Below the pieces are notes generated by a model. It did no database searches and was not told the origin of the DNA. It saw only the letters and a list, made by a program, of their open reading frames with translations. From a virus, in IMG/VR virus record IMGVR_UViG_3300048088_000314, positions 26,805 to 90,804 of that record: a DNA stretch of 64,000 nt. The stretch is one strand, 5' to 3'. Of the stretch, positions 42,531 through 50,280 are shown piece after piece; the first letter of the stretch is position 1, and the number at the start of each line of letters is the position of its first letter. Both the position numbers and the translations under genes were made by a program.

Positions 42531-43484
42531 CTACGTCCTGATCGTAGTGGTGGTTACCGGGTCTACCGTAGCGCCGGGGAGCGTGCGCACGCCGGCCCGC
42601 ACCTGCCGGTCGTAGATTTGCTGGATGCACGCTTCCACCGCGGCCCCGTCAATCCGTCTCGCGTGGCGGATCGCTGCCGTCAGGTCGGTGATCGTGGCCT
42701 TGTAGGTCACGCGAGCAGATGCGGTGACGCCGTAGACCGAGCGAGTCGGGGCGGCGGTGGTCTGCTCCGCCTGTCGGTCAAGCGCCTCGGCGCTGGCCGT
42801 CGCCTGCCGCTCGGCCTGCTCCTGCACGCGCTGCTCTTGCGCCGCCCTTTGGGCCTCCAGGTCGCGCGCTCGCGCGGCCTCTGCGGCCTCGGCACGGGCC
42901 CGCTGCCGGCTCTCCGCATCCTTGGCCGCCGCGGCGCGCTCTTCCGCTTCCCGGCGCAGGCGTTCGGCCTCGGCGATCTTGCGCTGGGCGACGCTCTCGG
43001 CCTCTGCGCGCTTCCGAGCTTCTTCCTCCGCCTTGCGCCGCTGCGCCTCCGCCTCGGCTTGCAGGCGGCGTCGCTCTGCCGCCGCCGCTTCCTCCCGGCG
43101 CCGGCGGTTCTCGTCGACGATCCCGACGATCCGTGTCTGCGCAGCGGCGAGCAGCCCCGCCAGCGAATTGAAGTGCGCGTCGACGGCGCGGCTGGCGGTG
43201 AGGAACGGCTCCTTGCGCTCCTTGCGCGCCGTATCGACCTCGCGCAGGAAGTCGCGGATCATCCCGGCCAGGAGGACGCAGTTCTCCTCGTCCTTGGGGT
43301 TGGCCTTGCCGACCTGCTCGACGAGGTCCGCGGCCCTGGCGCGCAACTGCACCGTCTCTTCGACCAGGATCTCGGGCAGCGTGCGCTCGGGGAGGTCGGG
43401 CGGCTCATTGCCGCCGATCGTCGCCCGCGGGTTGTCGTCAGCCTCGACCTCCTCGGTCGGGCGTAGTGCCTTACGGTTTAGCAT
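42531..43484 (-). CDS. Long coiled-coil protein with IGGNEPP N-terminal motif
   Basis: 317 residues from ATG 43484 (an upstream in-frame ATG at 43598 would overlap two genes). The N-terminus has ATIGGNEPPDLPER, a motif common in alphaproteobacterial phage proteins near recombination genes. Residues about 100-245 form an unbroken Arg/Glu/Ala-rich coiled coil. The C-terminal part (VYGVTASARVTYKATITDL, IDGAAVEACIQQIYDRQVRA, GVRT) is compact. Possibly a nuclease inhibitor or recombinase partner; not proven. Confidence 0.6.
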   Translation of the reverse strand: MLNRKALRPTEEVEADDNPRATIGGNEPPDLPERTLPEILVEETVQLRARAADLVEQVGKANPKDEENCVLLAGMIRDFLREVDTARKERKEPFLTASRAVDAHFNSLAGLLAAAQTRIVGIVDENRRRREEAAAAERRRLQAEAEAQRRKAEEEARKRAEAESVAQRKIAEAERLRREAEERAAAAKDAESRQRARAEAAEAARARDLEAQRAAQEQRVQEQAERQATASAEALDRQAEQTTAAPTRSVYGVTASARVTYKATITDLTAAIRHARRIDGAAVEACIQQIYDRQVRAGVRTLPGATVDPVTTTTIRT

Positions 43485-43579
43485 TGGTTGGCTTCCCTTT
43501 CGTCTTTGAACCGGACTTCCGTACGCAGCGTCTTCAGCGCCTCGAGCATCTCGGGCGTCCATTTGATCGGGGCCGGCAT
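43478..43579 (-). CDS. Very small protein (33 aa)
   Basis: MPAPIKWTPEMLEALKTLRT is followed by a charged tail. Start and stop overlap both neighbours' codons (its ATG lies in TGATG with the oxygenase-like gene's stop, and its stop overlaps the start of the coiled-coil gene), which argues for real translation. The WTPEMLEAL start is reminiscent of GcrA-like or HTH N-termini, but too short to assign. Confidence 0.45.
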   Translation of the reverse strand: MPAPIKWTPEMLEALKTLRTEVRFKDEREANQC

Positions 43580-44232
43580 CACCGTTCTCCCTCGGCATAG
43601 TCGAGTTGGGCCTTGTGCGGGTCGTTTCGGATCAGGTCGCGGGAGCAGAGCGGCCAGTCGTAGTCGAAGAGGTAGTTGTGGCTGTTGTTTTCGAGGTTGT
43701 ACCGATGATCGGAGAGCGACACCTTGACGTACTGGCGCATACAACCGGGAGCTTCGATCAGGGGTGTTGCATGCACCACGTAGGGGGTGATCGCGTACAA
43801 TCGCTTCTCTGGGAGATGGACGACAGTCTGAGGGCGAACCTGCTCCTCGAACTGTCGAAGCGATGTCACGTGATCGTCGGTGATGTCCTTGAAGGGTTGG
43901 ATCGCGAACCGCGTACCCGGGCCCGACCACCAGACGAAGTTGAGGTCGTTGGTGCCGAACCCATCGCAGTGCCAACCAGGCCGGTTGAGCGGGTTATCGG
44001 GGGTCGCCCAACCCTTGCGGGCGCTCAGATAGACATACTGATAGCGATCCCTGCCGGCATACCTGATCGCGTCCTCAATGAGAGGGCGACAGCACTCGAC
44101 ATTGGGCGGAAGGCGAATGCTGGGAAGGACGGTGGTGCGCTCGATCGCCACCGGCAGATAGAGGTAGTACATGACTTCGCGCAGATCGAAGCCGAAGTCC
44201 CCGACAGGGATCGGTAGATCGCCGTATGGCAT
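43579..44232 (-). CDS. Putative 2-oxoglutarate/Fe(II) oxygenase-like protein
   Basis: 217 residues. Contains RPGWHCDGFGT (candidate HxD iron ligands, residues about 88-90) and the distal YVVHATPLIE with CMRQYVKVSLS, where a His plus a downstream Arg/Lys fit a double-stranded beta-helix dioxygenase. The rest contains PSIRLPPNVECCRP. Coupled to nadV through a TGATG junction. Substrate unknown; assignment based on metal-ligand spacing. Confidence 0.5.
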   Translation of the reverse strand: MPYGDLPIPVGDFGFDLREVMYYLYLPVAIERTTVLPSIRLPPNVECCRPLIEDAIRYAGRDRYQYVYLSARKGWATPDNPLNRPGWHCDGFGTNDLNFVWWSGPGTRFAIQPFKDITDDHVTSLRQFEEQVRPQTVVHLPEKRLYAITPYVVHATPLIEAPGCMRQYVKVSLSDHRYNLENNSHNYLFDYDWPLCSRDLIRNDPHKAQLDYAEGER

Positions 44233-45551
44233 CACTTGCCTCCCTTCATGCGATCCCGGATCTCCTCGAAGGTGTGATAGACGAGCAGCTCGCCGTTCCG
44301 GAACACCTCGACCATGCCGCGATGCTGGCGACCGGCCTTTGACCGCTTCCCTGGATCGGTGACCGGATCCTTGTAGACCTCGCGCCATTGCCCATCGATC
44401 TCGATGGCCGAGCATTTGAGGGCGAACCCGAGAGTATCTCGGTTGACCTTCTGGAGAAGGCCACCGCCCGATCCAAAGGCGATGTTGTCCGCTGACCACC
44501 AAGCATCGATCATGTGAGACAAGATGCGCAGGATCATGGTGTGGTCGATGCCGTCGCCCTGGAGGACGCGGACATGCGGGTCAAGCACAAAGAAACCCTT
44601 GTCGTTCTTCGTCGTCCCAAACGCCTCGCCCAGGATGGCGAGAACCTTCAAGACGGTGACAACGGGGTCGCCGCTGTCGGGGCGGATCACGAGAGTTCCA
44701 TCGCGCGCCAGGACTCGATCCCGCAGCTCGCGGCCCCAAGCGTTCCGACAGGCCGCGAAGACGTCGTAGCTGTCGGAAACCACCGCCACGAGCCCCGTGG
44801 GAAATTCCTTCAGCATGTGGGCGAAGGCCTCGATCTCGTGCCCATAACCCCAGGCGGTGATAGTCGAGTGTTCGGCTGCCGGGATTGAAAACCCTGCCAT
44901 CGGCTCGCCACTGTAGAACTGCTTCGCCATCTCGATGCCGGCGAGCGTGTCAGTTCCCAGAAAGGTGAGGAGATGGGCGGCGGCACCGATGCCCGCCGAC
45001 TCCTCCGAGGTCGAACCGCGGTAGCCGAAATCGTGCACCTTGAACGGCAACAGCGAGATATCCCCGGTTTCCCGGAGATGGTCGCCCACGATCTTTCCGA
45101 GGTTCCGGCTTTGTGTGGCGATCGTACAGGGATACCAGATTTGGCAAAGCAACGTTTCGACGTAGTTGGTGAGCCAAGGAAGCTCCGGGTCGGTATTCTC
45201 GATAACCATCAGGGGCGTCCCGGTCGGATGTGTCGTCCCTTCCTCAACGGCGCTGATCGTCAGCGGGAGTCGGCCACCGTGTACATCGACGATGCGCTTC
45301 CATCCATCGACGTTGAATAGGCTTCCGTCCCCGAAGTGATCCCGAAAGAAGTCATTCGCCTTTGCAATATCGCCATGGTCGACGCGGCACCCCGTGAGGT
45401 GTTTTTTCAGGATGTACTGAAGCCCGAAGAAGGCGACCTCGTTCGACAGCCCACCGCGTGCCTCAAGGTAGGAGTGCACGCGGGTCGTCCCCGGCGGATA
45501 CTGCCGCCAGTGCGAAACCTTGTAGCTATCGGTCTTCGTGATGATGCTCAT
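44232..45551 (-). CDS. nadV: Nicotinamide phosphoribosyltransferase
   Basis: 439 residues. NAMPT signatures are present: TDSYKVSHWRQYPPGT at the N-terminus, LEARGG, VHDFGYRGSTSEESAGIG, AAEHSTITAWG, VVSDSYDV, then RPDSGDPV and DNIAFGSGGGLLQKVNRDT. It makes NMN from nicotinamide and PRPP, the first step of two-enzyme NAD salvage. In phages it can rebuild NAD depleted by the host, including by defence systems. No NMN adenylyltransferase is seen in this window. The start overlaps the stop of a short upstream gene (ATGA). Confidence 0.92.
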   Translation of the reverse strand: MSIITKTDSYKVSHWRQYPPGTTRVHSYLEARGGLSNEVAFFGLQYILKKHLTGCRVDHGDIAKANDFFRDHFGDGSLFNVDGWKRIVDVHGGRLPLTISAVEEGTTHPTGTPLMVIENTDPELPWLTNYVETLLCQIWYPCTIATQSRNLGKIVGDHLRETGDISLLPFKVHDFGYRGSTSEESAGIGAAAHLLTFLGTDTLAGIEMAKQFYSGEPMAGFSIPAAEHSTITAWGYGHEIEAFAHMLKEFPTGLVAVVSDSYDVFAACRNAWGRELRDRVLARDGTLVIRPDSGDPVVTVLKVLAILGEAFGTTKNDKGFFVLDPHVRVLQGDGIDHTMILRILSHMIDAWWSADNIAFGSGGGLLQKVNRDTLGFALKCSAIEIDGQWREVYKDPVTDPGKRSKAGRQHRGMVEVFRNGELLVYHTFEEIRDRMKGGK

Positions 45552-45670
45552 AGGGGGCGTCCTCGGCGTGGGGTTGCGGGCGGGTTACGCTGGCGTAACC
45601 GGGGAAAGGCCTCATCGAGGCGGCGCAGATGCACCTCGTTGTCGGCCTTGAGTTTGATCAGCTCGGGCAT
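45548..45670 (-). CDS. Very small protein upstream of nadV (40 aa)
   Basis: From ATG 45670: MPELIKLKADNEVHLRRLDE with a basic tail (PPATPRRGRPL). Its TGA overlaps the nadV ATG, so it may serve translational coupling. A longer in-frame form to 45826 overlaps the next gene. No family. Confidence 0.45.
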   Translation of the reverse strand: MPELIKLKADNEVHLRRLDEAFPRLRQRNPPATPRRGRPL

Positions 45671-45741
45671 CGTGTCGGTCTGGTTGGCCAGGAAAGCCAG
45701 TGGTCGCGCAGCACCGGGAAATTGACGGCCGGGGAGGGGCC

Positions 45742-46098
45742 TCAGAACGGGAGTTCGACATCTCTCAACCTCACCTTCTTGCGGGGGTTCGCCCGCGGAT
45801 CGTTGGGCCGGTTCTCCCGGAGCCATTTCACGTCGGCAACCTCAAAAGCGTAGCGCTGGGCGTCGATCGGCTCGCCCCGCGTCGTCCATACCCGCTCGAC
45901 CGCCGCCTCTTCCCCGGCGACCTCGGCGAAGATGCCGAGGATTCGCGTCTCGGCGTTCGGCCAGGGATCGATCGGCAGCCCTTCGTGTTCCGGTAGCCGC
46001 TCGATCCAGATCCTGGCTGGCACCCTTGCGCCGCCGGACGTCTCCCGGATAAGCCAGTGCCCCGGCTGGGGGTCGTCGATCTGCCGCGGCTCGGTCAC
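45742..46098 (-). CDS. Conserved small phage protein (118 aa)
   Basis: GTG 46098 overlaps the upstream stop (GTGA) and follows GGGAGCC. Contains ARIWIERLPEHEG, then DAQRYAFEVADVKWLRENRP and a C-terminal VRLRDVELPF; an RIW.E...P layout I have seen in phage early operons. Function unknown. Confidence 0.6.
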   Translation of the reverse strand: MTEPRQIDDPQPGHWLIRETSGGARVPARIWIERLPEHEGLPIDPWPNAETRILGIFAEVAGEEAAVERVWTTRGEPIDAQRYAFEVADVKWLRENRPNDPRANPRKKVRLRDVELPF

Positions 46099-46583
46099 CG
46101 TGGCTCCCAGTTCTGGGCCCCGTACCAATCTTCAACCGCCTGCTGGATTGCCTCGGCCAGCGAAGTACGATGGCCTTCGGTGACTCGCTGATCGCCCCGC
46201 ACCTGCTCCGCAAGGAAGTGGTCCGCGAGGTCATAGCAGGCGGGATCGACGCCTATGCGGCGCGGCGGCTTGGGCTCGACGTCGCCCGCCACCTTCCGCA
46301 TCCAATAGTGCAGGACCTCTTCATCCCCCGCGCGCCAGTCGATCCGCTTCATCCAGCCGATGGTGCCAACGAGCTCGGCGGGGCGCCGGTAGACGCAGAG
46401 GTGAGGCTTCGTCAGTCCCATCGTGCTGATAACGTCAAATGGCCCGGCAGGAGAAGCCGCCATGTGCTCGAAGCAGAGGTCGCCGAGCATCCACCGATAG
46501 CCGGCGGCGATGACCACGCCCTTGGTCTTGATGACCTCAGCGAGCTTGTCGAAGATGTGTTCGATGTTCGCCATAGCTTTCAT
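46095..46583 (-). CDS. Hypothetical protein (162 aa)
   Basis: ATG 46583 overlaps the upstream stop (ATGA) and follows AGGGGGC. Begins MKAMANIEHIFDKLAEVIKT and contains GWMKRIDWRAGDEEVLHYWM. No recognised domain. Mixed alpha/beta, soluble. Confidence 0.55.
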   Translation of the reverse strand: MKAMANIEHIFDKLAEVIKTKGVVIAAGYRWMLGDLCFEHMAASPAGPFDVISTMGLTKPHLCVYRRPAELVGTIGWMKRIDWRAGDEEVLHYWMRKVAGDVEPKPPRRIGVDPACYDLADHFLAEQVRGDQRVTEGHRTSLAEAIQQAVEDWYGAQNWEPR

Positions 46584-47065
46584 GCCCCCTGTCGCGCTTC
46601 CAAGCCGAACCGGGCACGCGCACGTCGCCGTCGCCGCTTCGGCGTGTGCGGCGTTGAGGCAAAGTACACCGCCGAGATAACCGCGATGTCCTCGGCAAAG
46701 GTGGACGCCGTCCGTAACGGGCCATGTTGCGCGAGGAACAAAAAGTCGGGGAGAGAAACGATCACCCATATCACCCGATAGGGCGCCTGCAGGTTAGGCA
46801 CGCTGTTAGCAAGCTCCGCTTCCGACCACAGCCATGCGGCGACGAACAATTCCGCCGCAATCATGCCGCCAAGCCAGGCCATGCTAATCGTGGGGCGCTC
46901 CCACCACACCGCCCCGATCCTAATCATCCCAAATACAACGAATGGCGCTACGCACCCCCTGGATAGACCGGCCGGCGTCGCACCAAACCGCCACCCCAAT
47001 TCCCGGGCAATCCTGCCGTATATGCCGAGCAGAACTCCGTCAATTGTGGCGACAGGGCCTTTCAT
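46580..47065 (-). CDS. Membrane protein of unknown function (161 aa)
   Basis: At least two to four hydrophobic spans (CVAPFVVFGMIRIGAVWW, MAWLGGMIAAELFVAAWLW, YRVIWVIVSLPDFLFLA) and a strongly basic C-terminus (KRRRRRARARF). Coupled to both neighbours. Possibly a superinfection-exclusion or inner-membrane factor; context only. Confidence 0.55.
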   Translation of the reverse strand: MKGPVATIDGVLLGIYGRIARELGWRFGATPAGLSRGCVAPFVVFGMIRIGAVWWERPTISMAWLGGMIAAELFVAAWLWSEAELANSVPNLQAPYRVIWVIVSLPDFLFLAQHGPLRTASTFAEDIAVISAVYFASTPHTPKRRRRRARARFGLEARQGA

Positions 47066-47355
47066 GCGCCCCCTCCTCTGGGAACCGGGATCGGCCCTAG
47101 CCTAGTGATGTTCTGCCCGAGCCACCAACGGGAACCCGAGTCGGTGTCGACCTCGAACCAGGCGTTGCCGCGCTCGTAGCGCATATGCCCCGAGAGCCGA
47201 CCGTAAACCCCGGTTATCTTGTGCTCCACCCTCGCCCCCAGCAGGTGCGCTTCATAGGCGCCCCTGATGAGGTTGCCACCATCCAGCGGTGGCAGCGCGG
47301 TGACGTTATCCTCGGAGCGCTTCACGGCCATGACCCAGGAGGGGAAACCCAGCAT
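47062..47355 (-). CDS. First gene of the leftward operon, hypothetical (97 aa)
   Basis: ATG 47355 (or ATG 47331, before AVKRSED). Contains GGNLIRGAYEAHLLGARVEH and AWFEVDTDSGSRWWLG. No family. It lies at the divergent control region, so it is likely the first leftward early product. Confidence 0.55.
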   Translation of the reverse strand: MLGFPSWVMAVKRSEDNVTALPPLDGGNLIRGAYEAHLLGARVEHKITGVYGRLSGHMRYERGNAWFEVDTDSGSRWWLGQNITRLGPIPVPRGGGA

Positions 47356-47365
47356 CGCGTAGATG

Positions 47366-47382
47366 TACGAAATTTTTGCACA
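47366..47382. promoter_or_regulatory. Operator-like repeat, copy 1
   Basis: TACGAAATTTTTGCACA, matching the second copy at 47421-47437 at 14 of 17 positions. A+T-rich element in the divergent intergenic region beside a Cro-like gene. Confidence 0.5.
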
Positions 47383-47402
47383 CTTCGCAAGGGGCGCACC
47401 CT

Positions 47403-47408
47403 TGTATA
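47403..47408 (-). promoter_or_regulatory. Possible -10 element of the leftward early promoter
   Basis: TATACA on the minus strand, about 48 nt upstream of ATG 47355. The -35 region is poorly conserved, so this is weak; an activator may be required. Confidence 0.3.
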
Positions 47409-47413
47409 GAGCG

Positions 47414-47443
47414 TTTGACGTTCAAAAATTTTGCACATACCCT
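47414..47443 (+). promoter_or_regulatory. Probable sigma70-type promoter of the rightward replication operon
   Basis: TTGACG (47414-47419), 18-bp spacer, TACCCT (47438-47443), 13 bp before ATG 47456. The second operator-like repeat covers the spacer, so a repressor bound there would block it. A similar promoter, TTGACG-N18-TAGCCT, is at 52339. Confidence 0.5.
47421..47437. promoter_or_regulatory. Operator-like repeat, copy 2
   Basis: TTCAAAAATTTTGCACA, the second direct copy of the 47366 element, lying between the -35 and -10 of the rightward promoter. Confidence 0.5.
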
Positions 47444-47455
47444 TTCTAAGGTCAA

Positions 47456-47686
47456 ATGAGCACTCGGCAGATCATCGAACGGCTCGGGGGAACTCGAGCG
47501 CTGGCACGGCGCCTCGGCATCTCGCCGGGCACTGTCAACTATTGGAAAAAGCAGAAGCGGGTTCCCGCCAAACATCAGGCCGATCTTATCGCGGCCGGAG
47601 CCGATCTCGATCCGCCGATTTGCGCTCAGGACTTCTTCACCGAGGAGGCACCCATTGTCAGACGACCAAACGCTATCGTCGATTAA
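47456..47686 (+). CDS. Cro/YdaS-like helix-turn-helix regulator
   Basis: 76 residues. The HTH is RALARRLGISPGTVNYWKKQ (residues about 13-32), followed by VPAKHQADLIAAG, as in small Cro-like and YdaS-type regulators. First gene of the rightward operon and next to paired operator-like repeats, so it probably controls the divergent early promoters. Overlaps the next gene by 32 nt. Confidence 0.75.
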   Translation: MSTRQIIERLGGTRALARRLGISPGTVNYWKKQKRVPAKHQADLIAAGADLDPPICAQDFFTEEAPIVRRPNAIVD

Positions 47687-48173
47687 GCTCGCCCGCGACA
47701 CGATGGCCGGCCAGATGCGGGACATCATGCTCGACACACTGAAGCACCGCGCCTCTACCCTTCCCTGGAATATGTGGAAAGAGGACGAGCAGCAGGACTT
47801 CATCGACCGGGTCAACGCGGTTGTCGAGGAGGCGACCAAGCAGGCGGTCGAGATCATCTGCGCCGATGGCCGCCCGACGATCGCGTGCAACGTCGAGCAG
47901 TTCACCGTCAAGGACGGCGTCAAGATCGTGGTCAAGACGACGTTGAGCCCCGAGACGCTCGCGATCATCGGCACGCTCAAGACCAAGACGGCGATCCTCA
48001 CGTTCGCCGATGCTGGCGACTACATGGGCATGACCTTCCGCGGGCCCGAACCGCTGCAGCCCGAGTTGTTCGAGAACGGCGAGGACGGCGCCCCGGTGTT
48101 CGACAAGACGACGGCCGGCAAGCGGACGCGCCGCAAGAAGGGGCAGGAACCAGAGGCCCAGCCCGAGGCATGA
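47655..48173 (+). CDS. Conserved phage early protein (172 aa)
   Basis: TTG start at 47655 behind a perfect GAGGAGG at 47642-47648, within the regulator gene's 3' end. Contains STLPWNMWKEDEQQDFIDRV and CNVEQFTVKDGVKIVVKTTL, an outline (LP..W..M..DEQ..VI..V ... VKDGVK) I know from many phage replication regions. Function unknown. C-terminus is basic (GKRTRRKKG). Confidence 0.7.
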   Translation: MSDDQTLSSIKLARDTMAGQMRDIMLDTLKHRASTLPWNMWKEDEQQDFIDRVNAVVEEATKQAVEIICADGRPTIACNVEQFTVKDGVKIVVKTTLSPETLAIIGTLKTKTAILTFADAGDYMGMTFRGPEPLQPELFENGEDGAPVFDKTTAGKRTRRKKGQEPEAQPEA

Positions 48174-48676
48174 TCCGAATCGAACTATCCGGCGTTCCCC
48201 AAGGCAAAGGGCGCGGGCGGGCGGTCAACACCCCCGCCGGCGTCCGCGTCTACACGCCCAAAAAGACGGTGACCTACGAGTCGCAATTGCGATACGCGGC
48301 AACCCAGGTCATGGCCGGCCGGGCACCCCTTCAGGGGCCGGTGCGCGTCGTTATGACGATGCGCTTCCCGGTTCCGGCGTCATGGTCGAAGAAGAACCAA
48401 GCGGCGGCTCTAGCGGGCCAAATCCGCCCGACCATCAAACCCGACTGGGATAACGGCGCAAAATTGTGCGACGCGATCAACATGGTCGTGTTCCTCGACG
48501 ACAAACAGGTTGTCGATGGCCGGGTGATAAAGCTCTATTCCGAGCGTCCCGGCTTGACGATCGAGGTTGAGTCGGCCTTCATCGAGATCGAGGAGAAGCC
48601 TCTCTCATCCGACCCGCGCACGCAGAGTTTCGCGCTGCCGCGGATCACCAACCCCAAGCAACTGGACATGCTATGA
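48170..48676 (+). CDS. rusA: RusA-family Holliday-junction resolvase
   Basis: 168 residues. RusA pattern: GVPQGKGRGRAVN, YTPKKTVTYESQLRYAA, FPVPASWSKKNQ, then the acidic active-site region KPDWDNGAKLCDAIN and VVFLDDKQV. The conserved Asp residues (KPD.DN...D and DD) are present. Cuts four-way junctions made by RecT-mediated recombination or replication, aiding packaging. Starts at ATG 48170 overlapping the previous stop. Confidence 0.87.
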   Translation: MIRIELSGVPQGKGRGRAVNTPAGVRVYTPKKTVTYESQLRYAATQVMAGRAPLQGPVRVVMTMRFPVPASWSKKNQAAALAGQIRPTIKPDWDNGAKLCDAINMVVFLDDKQVVDGRVIKLYSERPGLTIEVESAFIEIEEKPLSSDPRTQSFALPRITNPKQLDML

Positions 48677-49839
48677 CGAAAACCAGGGAGAAGAAGCCGC
48701 AGGTGATCGAGCACGAGCCGGCCGATCCGACTCCGCGCGGAGTCGAACCCGAGGAACCCCCGGCGCCCGAAGGCGGGTGGTGGGATTGGAAGGCTCTGGG
48801 CCTGACCATCCTGCCGCACACGCCCTACGAGGAATGGGAGAACCTGTGGAACCAGACGCGGCGGACCCACCAATCGGTCAACTGGTGGATCGGCGACGTG
48901 CTGAACTTCGCCCAGGACACCTACCCCGAAACCTGGACCCAGGTCCTGGGGGCGCACGGGATCGAGGTCTACAAGAACGCGATGTGGGTGGCGAAGGTCT
49001 ATCCCCTTGTCGATCGCGTCGAGGACGTCTCCTGGTCCAACCATCGCGAAGTGGCGAAGTACGAGCCGGCGGTGCGCGCCGAGTGGCTGAAGAAGTGCGT
49101 CGAGCAGGATTGGACCCTCAAGCAGCTTACCGAAGCACTAGCGCTCGACAAGCAGCAGAAGGCCCTGGCCGAGCGGCGCAATGCGCCTCCCGAGGAGCAG
49201 ATCGAGCGGCCAGGACCGCGGACGGGGGCTGGCGGTGCCCCGGAGCCCCAACCAGAACCCGCGACGACGATGCAGGCTCCGGTCGCCGAGAAACCAACGT
49301 GCCCGCAGTGCAATTCCGACGACCTGAGCGAAGAAGATAACGACGGCCAGCCGTACCTCGTCTGCGGCAACTGCGGCTGGGACAACCTGCCCGAACCCGA
49401 GCCGGCGATCGCCACCGCTCCGCCGCCGCGCGCCGGGGATCCGGAGCCGCTACCGCCGCCCCGCAGCCGCGCCGACACGATGCGCGCGGCATTGGAGATC
49501 GTCCGCAAGGTTGGGCCGACCGCAGCCATGGGGCAGGACGTGCCGGCCAACGCGCAGACCGAATGGGCTTCGTGCGCGCGGCAGCTTGCCGACCTCCCAC
49601 TGATCCTCAGCCAGTTGCGCGTCGAGAAGGCGCTGTCCTGGATTCCCGGGGAGTGGCTGGTCCACCACATGGAGGCCGGCTCGGAGACGTTCGGCGGCCG
49701 GAAGTGGAAGATCGAGCTCCGCCGCGGCAAGACCAACCGCGCCTATGCCGATGGTCCCTGGCTGGCCGGCGTGATGCTCGACGCGGCGTTCTCCGCGCAT
49801 CTGTCGGACGCCAACGCGCTGTCGCAAGCGGCGGAGTGA
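48673..49839 (+). CDS. Zinc-ribbon protein of the replication operon, function unknown
   Basis: 388 residues. Residues about 50-145 (WENLWNQTRRTHQSVNWWIG ... SWSNHREVAKYEP) followed by EWLKKCVEQDWTLKQL resemble the helical ParB/DUF3102-type region. Residues about 213-240 form a zinc ribbon (CPQCNSDDL...CGNCGW). The C-terminal part (LSWIPGEWLVHHMEAG) is compact. A palindrome copy encodes TPRGVE at residue about 20. Perhaps a replisome or partition accessory; unproven. Coupled to rusA (ATGA). Confidence 0.55.
   Translation: MTKTREKKPQVIEHEPADPTPRGVEPEEPPAPEGGWWDWKALGLTILPHTPYEEWENLWNQTRRTHQSVNWWIGDVLNFAQDTYPETWTQVLGAHGIEVYKNAMWVAKVYPLVDRVEDVSWSNHREVAKYEPAVRAEWLKKCVEQDWTLKQLTEALALDKQQKALAERRNAPPEEQIERPGPRTGAGGAPEPQPEPATTMQAPVAEKPTCPQCNSDDLSEEDNDGQPYLVCGNCGWDNLPEPEPAIATAPPPRAGDPEPLPPPRSRADTMRAALEIVRKVGPTAAMGQDVPANAQTEWASCARQLADLPLILSQLRVEKALSWIPGEWLVHHMEAGSETFGGRKWKIELRRGKTNRAYADGPWLAGVMLDAAFSAHLSDANALSQAAE
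48729..48744. repeat. Dispersed palindrome copy (exact)
   Basis: GACTCCGCGCGGAGTC, 18 bp with flanks, read as TPRGV in the N-terminal linker of the zinc-ribbon protein. Confidence 0.95.
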
Positions 49840-50060
49840 TGCACGCTTTCTTCGCCCTGCAGCGGGGCGTAGAGGGGCTCGTCCCCGTCACCTTTGCCGA
49901 GCGGCCCGACCTCACCCGAGGCTGGGCTCGCTCGGTGGTCCCGGAGACGGTGGTCGAGGTTCCACCGGAGCTACATGACGCCACCTTCGGCGAGGTTCTG
50001 CGCTGGCGCCGGGCGGTTGCGCTCCTTGAACTGGCCGAGAGCGACCATGCCGGCGCCTGA
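49839..50060 (+). CDS. Hypothetical protein (73 aa)
   Basis: ATG 49839 overlaps the upstream stop (TGATG). Contains FALQRGVEGLVPVTFAERPD and a C-terminal helix (EVLRWRRAVALLELAES). No family. Confidence 0.5.
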   Translation: MHAFFALQRGVEGLVPVTFAERPDLTRGWARSVVPETVVEVPPELHDATFGEVLRWRRAVALLELAESDHAGA

Positions 50061-50280
50061 CGCTTACGCCAATGCGGTTGCCCATGACGAGGCGCGGGAA
50101 CTCGCGGCGGCGATCATGGAAGAGATCCTCGCCAAGGCGCTGCCGGGAGCCGGAATAGGAATCGGCTTGGGCGCCCTTGCGATGGCGTTGGGACGCCTGC
50201 TCGCCGCTCTTCCAAAGCACGAGCGCCAGAGAGCGCTCGAGGCCCTGATGACTATCGCGCTCTTGGAGATGGATCGGTGA
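50047..50280 (+). CDS. Small protein with hydrophobic Gly/Ala segment (77 aa)
   Basis: ATG 50047 within the previous gene. A Gly-rich hydrophobic stretch (GAGIGIGLGALAMALGRLLA) sits between helices; may be membrane-associated. No family. Confidence 0.45.
   Translation: MPAPDAYANAVAHDEARELAAAIMEEILAKALPGAGIGIGLGALAMALGRLLAALPKHERQRALEALMTIALLEMDR

Noticed and set aside
38130-47350. Plus-strand frames opposite the leftward operon (for example 40692-41924 and 42318-43466)
   Set aside because: They are antisense shadows of recT and the coiled-coil gene, whose minus-strand proteins have clear family signatures and interlocked start/stop codons.
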